DNA of 64,000 bases from Parasponia andersonii (lineage: Eukaryota; Streptophyta; Magnoliopsida; Rosales; Cannabaceae). Numbering within the stretch: the first letter of the stretch is position 1; each line of letters begins with the position of its first letter. This document shows, piece after piece, positions 11,671 to 21,267 of this stretch. Location of the stretch: positions 627,573 to 691,572 of the forward strand of contig JXTB01000136.1 in NCBI GenBank assembly GCA_002914805.1, written 5' to 3'. The notes under the pieces are model-generated. The model saw only the letters and a program-made list of their open reading frames with translations, was not told the origin of the DNA and searched no databases. The translations under genes and the position numbers were made by a program.

Positions 11671-12420
11671 ATGTCAGGAAATAAAATTTCAATTCTGGTT
11701 AGAGCTGATGTGGAGAAATTTGATGGGAACATCAATTTTGGCTTGTGACAAATATAAGTCAAGGATTTATTGATTCAATCTGGATTACACAAGATTTTGA
11801 AAGGCAGAGAGGCTTATAAGGGCAGAGATTTTGAGAAATCCAGTATGAACGATGAAGACTGAGATGATTTGGATGAAAGAGCTACAAGTGCGATACGTAT
11901 GTGTTTGGCCAAAAATGTCCCTGCAAATGTGCTTGAAATAATGACGGCCAAAGATCTTTGGAGAAAGCTTGAAGAATTATATCAGGCGAAAGGTATCTCA
12001 AATCGAGTGTACTTAAAGAAGTAGTTTCATATATTGCGTATGAATGAAAGTACGAAAATTTCTGATCATCTAAGTATCTTAAATGGTATCGTTTCTGAAT
12101 TGGAGACTATTGGAGTGAAGATTGAAGATGAAAATAAGGTATTGCAATACATCTGTTCTCTTCCACCTTCCTATGAGCATATGAAACCTATTTTGGTGCA
12201 TAGGAAGGAGACTGTAGTTTATCTGAGGTCACAAGTAAACTTTTGTCTGAAGAAAGAAGGCTGACGAGTGATGGAAGTAATGTTTCATCTGAAGGCTCAG
12301 CTTTGTCAATTGACACTAGGAAGAAAAACTCCATGAAAAAGAATGTAATCTACTGAAGGTGTGGACAATCTGGGCACCTAAAAAGAAATTGTCAAAAAAG
12401 TGGAGCGGGCTCGACTAAAA
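11671..12420 (+). pseudogene. Decayed copia gag (UBN2-type) with zinc knuckle remnant
   Basis: Starts at ATG 11671 (MSGNKIS...). The frame contains the conserved run VEKFDGNINFG, then the helix region through DDLDERA, LCLAKNV and the stretch SLPPSYEHMKP. Stop codons interrupt it near 11747, 11753 and 11860 and again later, so no full-length Gag can be made. The readable uninterrupted part is 12034-12264. A zinc knuckle follows near 12354-12395 (RCGQSGHLKRNC), but its first cysteine codon is a TGA stop (12354-12356). The closest relative in the window is the reverse-strand gag at 35345-35776. Confidence 0.85.
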
Positions 12421-12853
12421 GCTCTAAATATGGTGATGCTGCTAATATTGTCTCCTATGATGGAGATGAAGATCTTGTCCTTTGATCATGATATGTACAT
12501 CTTCATGGTATGCCGCTAATCTCCAAAGATGCCATGAAAGGGGATGTGTCATAATTAGTGGCAGCAAGTTTGCACACAGGCATTGATTTGACATTGATGT
12601 AAGACATGTACTAAATGATGTCGATAGCTGATAGACTCCCGAAGAAGCCAAACATGGGAGTCAGCACCATAATTATCAGCAATATTCTTTCGACATGAGC
12701 CAAGATAAAATTCTTAGAATTCGTCAATTCTAAGTGGTATGTATACTCATATGGTGGAGTATGATTATCAGTAAAGACAATGATAGCAATGTAAGCTATG
12801 AGATGAGACAGCATGTGAAGATGTGATTGAAATCAAGTCTTCAAGTGGAAGAT

Positions 12854-13448
12854 TATTGATATATGCATGAATAGAAGTAAAAAGGATAGCCGTCATAGCA
12901 ATAGTGAATAGGACAGCCGTCATAACAATAGTGAAAAGGGCAGCCGTCATAGCAATAGTGAAAAGGGCAGCCGTCATAGCAATAGTAAAAAGGTAGTGTT
13001 TTTACTACATTTCAATCCCTATAAATAGACCTCATTCACCATTCTCTTCATCCCAAAACTTAAAAGCATTTCAAGTTCTTTCTTCTAATTAAATCCTTTC
13101 TTTCTCTTTATTTTTCCTTTCAAAGAGAGTAGAGTTTCTTTATGAAAGAAGAAGTTTCAAAGAGTAGCAGTGTAAGGTGTGAGTGAGAGAATACTTGTGA
13201 GAAAGTGATTGGGTGTATTGGGGTCATTGGGTAGAAAATAGAGAAATCTATGTGATTGTAGAAACTTTTCATATAGTGAAATTCTTTTCTGAGAGACAGT
13301 AGTTTTTCTCCTGATTCCGAGAATTTTCCACTTGAATTTTTATGTTGTGAGATTGGTTTCTATTCCCTATTATTATTTTTCTATATTCTGATATTTCTTT
13401 GAAATGAGATCCTAGGACGGCAAATCTAGATCAGTCAGATTCCCAACA
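12854..13448 (+). repeat. 3' LTR of the small copia element
   Basis: 595 bp, 53 bp longer than its partner. The difference is almost entirely two extra copies of the 27-bp U3 unit. It has the same cctataaatag promoter motif near 13018 and the same CCCAACA right end, directly followed by the target duplication CATTT. Confidence 0.88.
12884..12991 (+). repeat. Four tandem 27-bp repeats in LTR U3
   Basis: Units start at 12884, 12911, 12938 and 12965, each containing agccgtcatagcaatagt with small changes. They lie just upstream of the LTR promoter, where enhancer repeats sit in other retroelements. Unit 4 runs into the promoter-proximal sequence aggtagtgtt. Confidence 0.92.
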
Positions 13449-13453
13449 CATTT

Positions 13454-14405
13454 TTCCAAGCTAAACTCAATTTTATATGCAAAACATACAAAAAATTTTG
13501 GCGATGCAAATTTTCATTTTATTTCATCTTTTTTTTTTTAAAAAGATATTCAATGTTTATGAACACTTAGATTTTCATATTAAATTTAATAAAATTTGAG
13601 TTTCGTTTGATTATCTACTGTTTTTATATATAAGATTTAACATCAATGTTTTGATTCTACAACTCATTTTCTTAGAAGTTTAATTGTACTAAATTGCATA
13701 TTGTCTACTATATATATATATATATATTTTGCTCATGATTTTGTCTACTATACTTGATTACTAAAGTAAATTTTCCGCATAATAATAATATTTCTACCAT
13801 TTATTCAAAAAAAAAATAGTTTTATCATTTTTTGGAATAGATTGTAGTAAACAAAATCTTTATAAGGTCTACATATTATCATATAATTATGGAATACATA
13901 ATGTTTGTTTCAATTATGAAATTGCATGTGTATACAGTTTTGATACGTATTATTCCCACAGTACGGATTTTTTCATCTCTCTTCGGAATATGATTAACTC
14001 TCTTATTTTTTTTATTTTTTATATTTCTAAAGTTGGCGTTGCCTTGGCACGTGTGACATAGAAGGCGTAGAAGGTGGTCTATTCCACTAGATCAAAAGAG
14101 GAAAAATGTTCGTTAATACTTAATAGACAATAGATATGGAATGTTATAATTAAGTTATATTTATTTGAGGCCCTTAAATATCAGTAGTATCAATCAAGAT
14201 GAGTAGAAACCTGTGGGTTGTTTCCAACTGTCCACATATTCTCATCATTTCTGGGTATACTCTGCCTCAAGTATCGGAATTTAAGAGTGGTCATTAGTAC
14301 CTGCAAAACATTCTAAATATATGCAAAGCACATGTAAGAGAGATAAGATGAAGTGAAAGACATATATAGTGAAAAGATTTGGAAGGCCAGTCGTTGACAT
14401 GTGTC
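13454..14405. other. AT-rich spacer between two LTR elements
   Basis: I see no gene here. It contains an AT microsatellite at about 13710-13730 and several poly-T runs. The composition changes sharply to GC-richer DNA at the start of the gypsy LTR. Confidence 0.6.
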
Positions 14406-15189
14406 TATTGGTGCGATTCTTACTAGCTGTCCACGTGTCTTTGAACTACTGACGTTGTATCTACCAACTGTTCACGTATCCTTGCTATCCCAGAGTGCTT
14501 TTAACTTCAGGTCGGGTCAGAGAGGTGGGGATGGCCACCTGCAAAGGCTCTCCGATGCTTAAGTCAGTTGTTTATCCCTGAGTTTGAGTAGCAAAGATAA
14601 AGTTTTTCTCTATATATGTCTATCTTCTTCTCCCACTTGAGGGGGAAGTAAGACTCGTATATATAATTATGGAACTGGGAGCTTTTATGGCTCTAAATCC
14701 CAGGATCGAATACCTTTTTTCATCATGACTTACTCCAGAGATCACGGACCGTGATTACCATGATTTCCCTTGCATCGTTGTGGCCTGCTTTCTGCCGTCC
14801 CCTACGACTCGAGCTTGTCGGAAGTGAGACTTTGACAAACCGCCGTTCTGTTAGGACGGTTTGCCCAATGTGCGCACCTACCTAGGATTGCATTAAATGC
14901 TCTATCTGAGTCTGGAGTAGTGTGTCGCCTCCCATGGTCTTCTTGCGGAAGACCCTCGAGGCTTCTGACCCCCAGCTGCCGAGGCAAGGATTGGATTAGG
15001 CTGAACTGTCCAGGGTCTGGGATGGATTCGGCCTTGGCCTCGGACGGTCCATGGGCCCATTGCGGTATCACATACGACTCGTGTGGTTTTTAAATGGTTA
15101 CTCTGGGCACGTATCGGACGGCGTGCCCCCTTTATGACCTATTCTGCTACTCAATTGTCCACGTGGCACATGATCTAGGAACCCCACAA
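14406..15189 (-). repeat. 3' LTR of the Tat-type element
   Basis: About 784 bp and a direct repeat of 22865-23682. On the plus strand it starts TATTGGTGCGATTC, where the other copy has TGTTGG, and ends near CCCCACA, so on the reverse strand it begins TGTGGGG. Shared landmarks include tgtccacgtgtc, gatcacgg and catgactta. Confidence 0.85.
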
Positions 15190-15208
15190 CTGCCCCTATT
15201 TCTCTATT
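15190..15208 (-). promoter_or_regulatory. Polypurine tract next to 3' LTR
   Basis: Read on the reverse strand the sequence agagaaataggggcag directly precedes the LTR start TGTGGGG. The position and purine bias fit the plus-strand primer site of an LTR element. Confidence 0.55.
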
Positions 15209-15391
15209 TGATGGATTTGCATCCATCAAGTAGGGAAATCGTATCTCTAGTCCTCTAATTTGAGGGGGATACGTGGCCTCTTACCATTATTTTTCCCTAA
15301 TTACCGACGCTGGTGCATGCTATCCCATGTTATGAATTTTTTCAGATTTTTGAAATTCCAGTGCTTCCGTCTTCCTCACACCATTCCCCCT

Positions 15392-15399
15392 CTATAAAA
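15392..15399 (+). promoter_or_regulatory. TATA box facing the antisense ORF
   Basis: CTATAAAA lies in a CT-rich context and is followed about 50 bp later by the start of the antisense reading frame. It points along the plus strand, opposite to gag-pol, so it is separate from the LTR promoter. Confidence 0.5.
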
Positions 15400-15440
15400 G
15401 CCGCATTCACACTAATTTCTTACTTTATCAAAATCTCGAA

Positions 15441-16045
15441 GTGTTCTCACTTTCTAAAATCTTAGGGTTTTCGACTCTTCCCTTTGCTAGAACATTTCTC
15501 TCATTTGATTGCATTCAGAATGATAGCCCCGAACTAGAATCAGAGGCTCTGCCCCGTCACAGATTCGGAGTTAGACTCATTGAGGAGGTAGCTCTGCTTC
15601 CCTGGCGGAGTTACCTTACAAAGGTTTGAGGTCCCAGCGGATTGGTACCTTCGCCCCTCTGCTCCCGAGGGCTCTATCGTCTTGGGGAGGAGGCACCTGG
15701 AATAGCTGTGGTTTCTCCTTCCTCCCCTGATCCACCAGTTCTTCGCTCTGATGAAGATTCACCTGATACAGCTGAACGCTAACGAAGTCATTATCTTGAT
15801 GGGGCTCTATGCTCTGTCAGTCATCCTCAACGTGCATATCGACCTGAAGGTGGTCTTTTATGCCTACAAGCTCACCCTCACCCCCAAGAAGAGCTCTTAC
15901 GCCCCTTTCTACCTCCAGCCGCTCCCGAGACGCCGCATCTTCTGGGGCTTGCCGAGGTCGGATAAGCAATGGGACTCCCACTCCAGGCTGTATGCCGTTG
16001 GAGGGGCATGGTGCTCTCCTTGGGTAGGGTCTGCTTTCAACAAGT
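15441..16045 (+). pseudogene. Antisense ORF remnant of the Tat-type element
   Basis: The plus strand between the 3' LTR and integrase holds protein-like sequence that runs opposite to gag-pol. One frame reads SPELESEALPRHRFGVRLIEE (15518-15580). A shift near 15600-15620 then leads to VPADWYLRPSAPEGS, and after a stop to LPPLIHQFFALMKIHLIQLN and the segment ending at the stop in 16045. The 'ADW-LR-P-PGE ... LPPF-FF ... I--QL-PN' pattern is what I recognise from the extra antisense ORF of Retand/Tat elements, sometimes annotated as 'plant transposon protein'. Its function is unknown. At least one frameshift and one stop make this copy non-functional. Confidence 0.6.
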
Positions 16046-16396
16046 AAACCCTAGCCCTGTTTGCCTTTGGCTCATGCGTGGCTAAGGTGCTCTTTGGACC
16101 TCATCTGCTTCTAACGTGTAGACCCTGGCCCCACTTATCTTTGGCTCATATGTAGCTGAGGTGCTCTCTGGGGAGGGTCTGCTTCCAATAGGTAGACCCT
16201 GGCCCTGTTTGCCTTTGGCTCATGCGTGACTAAGGTGCTCTTTGGGGAGGGTCTGCTTTTAACGTGTAGACCTTGGCCCCGCTTGCCTTTGGCTCGTGTG
16301 CAGCTGAAGTGCTCTCTAGGGAGGGTCTGCTTCTAACGTGTAGACCCTAGCCCCGCTTGCCTTTGCCTCGCACCTAGCTAAAGTGTTCTCTAGGAG
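16025..16396. repeat. Tandem array, five ~74-bp units
   Basis: Five consecutive units, each containing gggtctgctt, a gtagaccctggcccc-like segment, tttgcctttggctc and gtgctctctgg. Units begin near 16025, 16100, 16173, 16247 and 16320 and differ by roughly a tenth of positions. The array starts at the end of the antisense ORF and lies within the element. Confidence 0.88.
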
Positions 16397-16447
16397 GGGT
16401 TTTATCGCATAAACTCTTTTCCTGTCCTGCAGGTATTCCTTAAGGGC

Positions 16448-17205
16448 TGGTGGCAAGTTTTCGTCGCGCGGCCTATTGCCCTTCATACATCCTCTTGGGT
16501 CATCGGTGAGCGACGTGATCCCCGTAGTACGATTCTTGATAGGGCCGGCTAGCAAGTTTGGTTGCGCAGCTCATTCCTCTTCGTACGTTTTCTCGGGCCA
16601 TCGATGAGCATTTTATTGCATAATGTAATTCCCATAGTACGACCATTTTCGAGGTCTGCTGGTAAGTTTTTGGTTACGCAACTCATTCCTCTTCGTACGT
16701 TTTCTCGGACCATCGGCAAGCATTTTATTGCACGATGTGATTCCCATAGTACGACCGTTTTCAAGGTCTGCCGGCAAGTTTTTGGTTGTGCAGCTCGTTC
16801 CTCTTCGTACGTTTTCTTAGGCCATCGACAAGCATTCTATTGCACGATGTGATTCCCATAGTACGATCGTTTTTTGAGGTCTGCTGGTAAGTTTTTAGTT
16901 GCGTAGCTCATTCCTATTCGTACGTTTTCTCGGGCCATCGGCAAGTATTTTATTGCACAATGTGATTCCCATAGTACGATCGTTTTTTGAGGTTTGCTGG
17001 CAAGTTTTTAGTTGCGTAGCTCATTTCTCTTCGTACGTTTTCTCGGGCCATCGACAAGCATTTTATTGCATGATGTGATTCCCATAGTATGATCGTTTTT
17101 TGAGGTCTGCTGATAAGTTTTTGGTTACACAGCTCATTCATTTTCGTACGTTTTCTCGGGTTATCGGTAAGCGACGTGATCCCCGTAGTACGATTTTGTT
17201 TGCGT
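16448..17205. repeat. Tandem array, about seven 112-113-bp units
   Basis: The marker tcattcctcttcgtacg recurs at about 16571, 16683, 16795, 16908, 17021 and 17134, a spacing of 112-113 bases. A more divergent first unit starts near 16448. Each unit also has catcggcaagcattttattg and gattcccatagtacga. The outermost units share gcgacgtgatccccgtagtac and differ from the inner ones, so the array probably grew by internal amplification. Confidence 0.92.
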
Positions 17206-17359
17206 GAGTAGTTTGTGGGGTCTGGCACTGGGGGCAGACCCTTGTTCATAGCAATCCAAAGGATCAGTTCGTGTAGCAGTAAACCTGACCTATTTTGGAA
17301 TTAAGTTGTTCAGTAATACAAGCATTTACATCTATCTCACATCATTTACATGCATCTCA

Positions 17360-18300
17360 CACGTGATACTTTTTCAAGTGCTGGGCGTTCCGCGTGTTTA
17401 TTAGGCTCTTCCCGGTCTTGAGTTCTTTCAGGACATATGCACCATTGTCAAGCGCCTTGATCATCTCATAGGGCCCGACCCAGTTAGAGTCTAGCTTCGA
17501 GGAATTCCCTGTTCTGACCTTCAAGACCCAATCCACGGCATCAAATCGACGAGTGCTAACCTTCTTTACATAGTAGGACCTGGCCTGCTAGTGGTACGAG
17601 GCTAGGTGAACCAGGGCCATGTCCCTTGTTTCTTCCAGAAGGTCTGTGTTATGGCTTAGCTACTGCTCGTTCAGTGAGGCATTTCTCATCATTTCGGAGC
17701 GAAGGGTTGGGAGGCTAATCTCAATCAGGATCACAGCCTCCAATCCGTAGACCATAGCGAATGGTGTTCTTCCCGTTGATCTCCGCTTCGTGGTTCAATG
17801 GGCCCACACAACGACCGGTAGCTCTTCTAATCACCTGCCTTTAGCCTCTTGCAAGTTCTTTTTACTATTGCTGAATATGGCCTTGTTCGTTGCCTCTGCC
17901 TAGCCGTTCCCCTGAGGGTAGTTTACGGATGAGAAGCTGAGCCTTATATCATACAACTCATATAGCTCCTTAAGCTTAGCGTTCTGGAACTGTGTGCTAT
18001 GATCAGCGTGTATCTCCTTCGGTATTCCGTATCGGCAGATTATGTTTTTCCAAATGAAGTTAATTATGTCTGCTTTATTAACGGTCGTATAAGCTTCAGC
18101 CTCTACCCATTTGATAAAATAATCGGTGGCCAGCAAGACGTACCTTCTTCCCCTTGGACTTCTGGGGAGCTCTCCGACAATGTCCAGTCCCATTTAGCAA
18201 ACAACCAAGGAGTTATGTTCGAATGGAGTTCCTTCGAGGGTAGGTATTTCACGGGGGCGAACCTCTAGCACTAGTCACATTTCTTGAAAAATTGGGCCGC
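17360..18300 (-). pseudogene. Integrase of the Tat-type element (broken)
   Basis: The reverse strand encodes a retroviral-type integrase core: MGLDIVGELP (first Asp), the run YGIPKEIHADHSTQFQN (second Asp) and NYPQGNG, after which a TAG replaces the usual Gln codon of the NGQAE motif; AEATNKA continues past it. Downstream is the C-terminal part with WVGPYEMIKALDNGAYVL and a final HLKKYHV before a stop near 17360. The zinc-binding N-terminus is readable at about 18240-18400 (AAQFFKKCD) with stops. Several in-frame stops rule out an active enzyme. Confidence 0.85.
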
Positions 18301-18858
18301 CTCGGTCATCATGTATGGCCAGAAGTATCCAGCCATTAAGGCCTTGTGGGCGAGGCTAAGTCTGCCAGACTGGTTGCTGTATGCTCCCTCGTGGATTTCC
18401 TCCACCAGTTTCTACGCCTCGATGGGACTTACGCACCTCAGCATTGGTCCCGTCATTGATCTCCTGTACAGTCATCCCCCCACCATCGAATATATGGCAG
18501 CCTTTAATCTGATCGACCTCGCTTTCTGGGGGTCTGCGAGCAGGTTTTCCGACGCCAGGTATTGGGCGATGGGTTTCATCCACCCCTAGTCTACAAAGTC
18601 AGTTGCAAACACATGGTGTGCGGGGGTCTCCAATGGGTCTCTCGTGTTCTCGCCCTCTAGTAGAGTCTCTGCGTGTCCAGTCGTCCCCCCGATCGACGTG
18701 CTTTAAGCTAGCTCATCGGCCTTTTGGTTCATTTCCCTGGGTATTTGTTCAATATTGAAACTGCTAAAGCGGGCTTTCGCCCCCATTACCCTGGAGAAGT
18801 ACCTGTGTAATCTCGGCTCTTTTACTTTAAAGTCTCCCCTGACCTGACCCACGATTAG

Positions 18859-19305
18859 CTACGAGTCAGTCTTTATTGTGATGCTCTTTACTCCGAAGTG
18901 CAGAGCCAGCTCAAGGCCTTGCAGCAATGCCTCGTACTCCGCCTCGTTGTTCGTTGCTTGGAAACCGAGCCTCAAAGCTTTCTCTACTCTGAGTCCTACT
19001 GGGGTCTGCAGGACTATTCTGATACCTGACCCCGAGGCGTTCATAGAGCCGTCAATGTAGAGGGTCCAGGTTGAAGGGATGTGAGGCAGAGACGTCTGAA
19101 GTGGGTCGCGTGGCTCACCGATGGATTGGATATCCACCAGGAAGTCCGCTATGACTTGCCATTTCTTCGCCACTCGAGATTGATACTCAATGTCGTATAT
19201 CCCCAGTTCGATGGCCCACTTGGTTAGTCGTTCCGAGTGTGCCTCGAAGTATTGCCTGAGTCTCTTCGTAGCATTGACCAAAGCGAGGACCAGTTTCTCT
19301 GTCAT
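18859..19305 (-). pseudogene. Second (archaeal-type) RNase H domain of the Tat-type element
   Basis: The 148-codon open frame begins with the end of the first RNase H / connection region (LTKWAIELGIYDIEYQSR) and then has WTLYIDGSMNASGSGIRIVL, the first acidic residue. NNEAEYEALLQGLELAL supplies the Glu and KTDS the next Asp. This extra RNase H after the ordinary one is characteristic of Tat-lineage gypsy elements. The frame is open here, but it is cut off from the upstream RT by a frameshift/stop near 19306 and from integrase by stops. Confidence 0.85.
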
Positions 19306-19306
19306 A

Positions 19307-20492
19307 CTATATCACGTCTCGGTGTCTAAGAGCATGCGGCTTGTATAAAACACTGGCTTCTGCTTGTTGTCTTGTTCGACGAACAGCACGGCGCTGATTG
19401 CTACTTCGGACACTGCCAAATAAGCATATAGGTGCTCCCCCTCTGCCAGGGAAGCTAAGATAAGCAGATGACTTAAGTACAACTTGAGCTCTGTCAGTGC
19501 CTTTCCTACTCCTCCCCCCTAGACAATAGTAGAGCTTCTTTTTATGCACTGGAAGAAAGGCTTGCATCGGTGAGACAAACCGGCTGAGAGTGGCTATCTT
19601 CCCAGTTAGGTGCTGGACCTTCTGAATGGTCGAGAGTCTTTGCACATCTGCGATTGAGGACAACTGGGTCGGGTTGGCCTCAATGCCCCTTTTGCTCACG
19701 ATGTGCCCCAGGAACTGGCCATAGGACATCTCGAACGCGCATTTCTTGGGGTTCAGATGTATCCGGTATTGCCTCAGAATCTGGAAACATTCGTCTAGAT
19801 GTCCTAGATGGTCTGAAGATTCTGTGCTCTTCACGACCATGTCGTCGATGTAGACTTCCATAGTCTTCCCTAGCAGTCCGGCGAACATTTTGTTCATGAG
19901 CCTCTGGTAGGTTGCCCCCGCATTCTTCAAGCTAAAAGGTATGCATCTGTAATAGTACAGACCTCGCTCCGTAATGATGGTCTTCCTCATACACAGAGAT
20001 CTAGTTGTATCCAGAGTAGGCATCCAGGAAGCTCATCCTGTCGAATCCAGCCATCGCATCGACCATTTGGTCGATCCTTGGTAGGGGGAAGCTATCCTTC
20101 GGGCAGGCCTTATTCAGGTTGGTGAAGTCTATATAAGTACGGTTGTCGCCATTTTTCTTCTTCACCACCGCCGGGTTGGAGATCCAGCACGGGTATACGC
20201 ATTCCATGATCAGGCCGTTCTCCAGTAGAGTCTCTACCTCCTTGTTAATCGCCATGTTTTTCTCCGGCACGAACCTTTGGGATCTCTGCCTGACCAAAGG
20301 GAAATTGGGGTCTATATTCAACCGATGGTAGGCGTGTGTGGGGTCTATCCCAGGCATGTCGTCGTGGGACCACTCGAAGATGTCTTCGTTCTGTCTAAGG
20401 AACCCCAACAACACGTTCTTTTCCTCCTCGGGCAGCAGAGCCCCGATTAAGACTACCTTCGCCGGTTCTGCTTCTTTCAAAGGGACTGCCAC
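19307..20492 (-). pseudogene. Reverse transcriptase of the Tat-type element
   Basis: Two overlapping frames together cover the RT. The first (20492-20001) includes FEWSHDDMPGIDP, KKKNGDNRTYIDFTNLN, KDSFPLPRIDQMVD and SFLDAYSGYN. The second (20023-19307) has ERGLYYYRCIPFSLKNAGAT, the catalytic YIDDMVVKS, the primer-grip region ILRQYRIHLNPKKC and FLGHIVSKRGIEANP. A frameshift near 20010 separates them. The DD of the active site is kept. The sequence resembles Tat-lineage RTs (…DDM-VKS rather than the chromoviral DD-L-YS). Confidence 0.9.
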
Positions 20493-20702
20493 CAGCTCCT
20501 CAATGGTGGATTCTGGCCCATCAGACTCTTCTTCGATCCACTTTATGTATACTAGCAGGCGGTCCTTTGGTTTCTATCTGTCTCCCGTCAAGGCGCTCGC
20601 ATCGGCTCCCCTCAGGGCTGTTGAAAAACATTTGCTCGTAGAAGCTTGGTCTCCCTTGATATCTATCATATAAGTATCATCTCTTGATAGACATCTTAAA
20701 AC

Positions 20703-21000
20703 CTAGTGAAGGGTGGAGGCGACCCCATGCATGGCATGGATCCACCTTCTCCCTATGATGACGCTAAGGGAGGACTGACAGTCGATGACGATGAAATCCA
20801 CGTCCAAGCACCTCTCTGCAGCGTAGACCTTCAGGGTCACGATGTCCAAGGGGTTGACTTTAGTACTGTTGAAGGCGAACAGTGGCTGATAGGTTGGCCT
20901 AAGTGCGTTTCGATTTAGGCTCATGCGTTTCGATTTAGGCTCATGCTCTCGAACGTGCTGAGGAACAGGACATCGATGCGACTCCCGCCGTTGACCAGGA
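20703..21000 (-). pseudogene. Aspartic protease region of the Tat-type element
   Basis: The reverse-strand frame at 20924-20703 carries PTYQPLFAFNSTKVNPLDIV and the C-terminal protease motif FIVIDCQSSLSVIIGRRW. The region containing the catalytic Asp lies further upstream (about 20925-21060) in other frames, with VNGGSRIDVL-like sequence at 20955-20990. A perfect 20-bp tandem duplication at 20904-20943 shifts the frame between them. Confidence 0.65.
20904..20943. repeat. Perfect 20-bp tandem duplication
   Basis: tgcgtttcgatttaggctca occurs twice with no spacer (20904-20923 and 20924-20943). It lies in the protease region of the Tat-type element. Twenty is not a multiple of three, so it breaks the reading frame. 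Confidence 0.95.
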
Positions 21001-21267
21001 CCCTTCCGACCAACGTGGAATCGATCTGTAGCTTAAGCACCAAAGGATCGTCGTGGGGCAGGCGCACCGTGGTCAAATCTTATTAGGTGAAGGCGATAGG
21101 GCGGCTGAGGCGTAGCTTTCTCCCATCGTCAGGTGGTTGACGGAATGGCCCATCCCCCTCAGGCGCTTCACCCTTTCTTCGATCTTTTTTCGGCATTTTT
21201 CCATCTCCTCCCGACCCTGGGTCGGCTCTGGTCTACCTACGATAGTCGGCACTATCCTCAGAGTCTG

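Larger units (their letters stand above)
10968..13453 (+). mobile_element. Non-autonomous Ty1/copia element with intact LTR ends and TSD
   Basis: The element spans 10973-13448 and is flanked by the perfect 5-bp duplication CATTT (10968-10972 and 13449-13453). LTRs are 10973-11514 and 12854-13448. Their left ends read TCTTGATA and TATTGATA and both right ends are CCCAACA. This fits an original TGTTG...CAACA pair with decay of the left terminus. The internal 1.3 kb has a primer-binding site, a decayed gag and then non-coding sequence. No integrase, reverse transcriptase or RNase H is present, so pol has been lost. A polypurine-like tract (caagtggaagat) immediately precedes the right LTR. The element would have needed enzymes from a relative to move. 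Confidence 0.88.

Noticed and set aside
16448..17205. Regular repeats that could suggest a CRISPR-like array
   Set aside because: Units are head-to-tail 112-bp repeats without unique spacers and lie inside a retrotransposon of a plant genome.
16562..17249. Open frames of 71-99 codons within the 112-bp array
   Set aside because: They merely follow the repeat period on either strand. The repetition, not protein selection, keeps them open.
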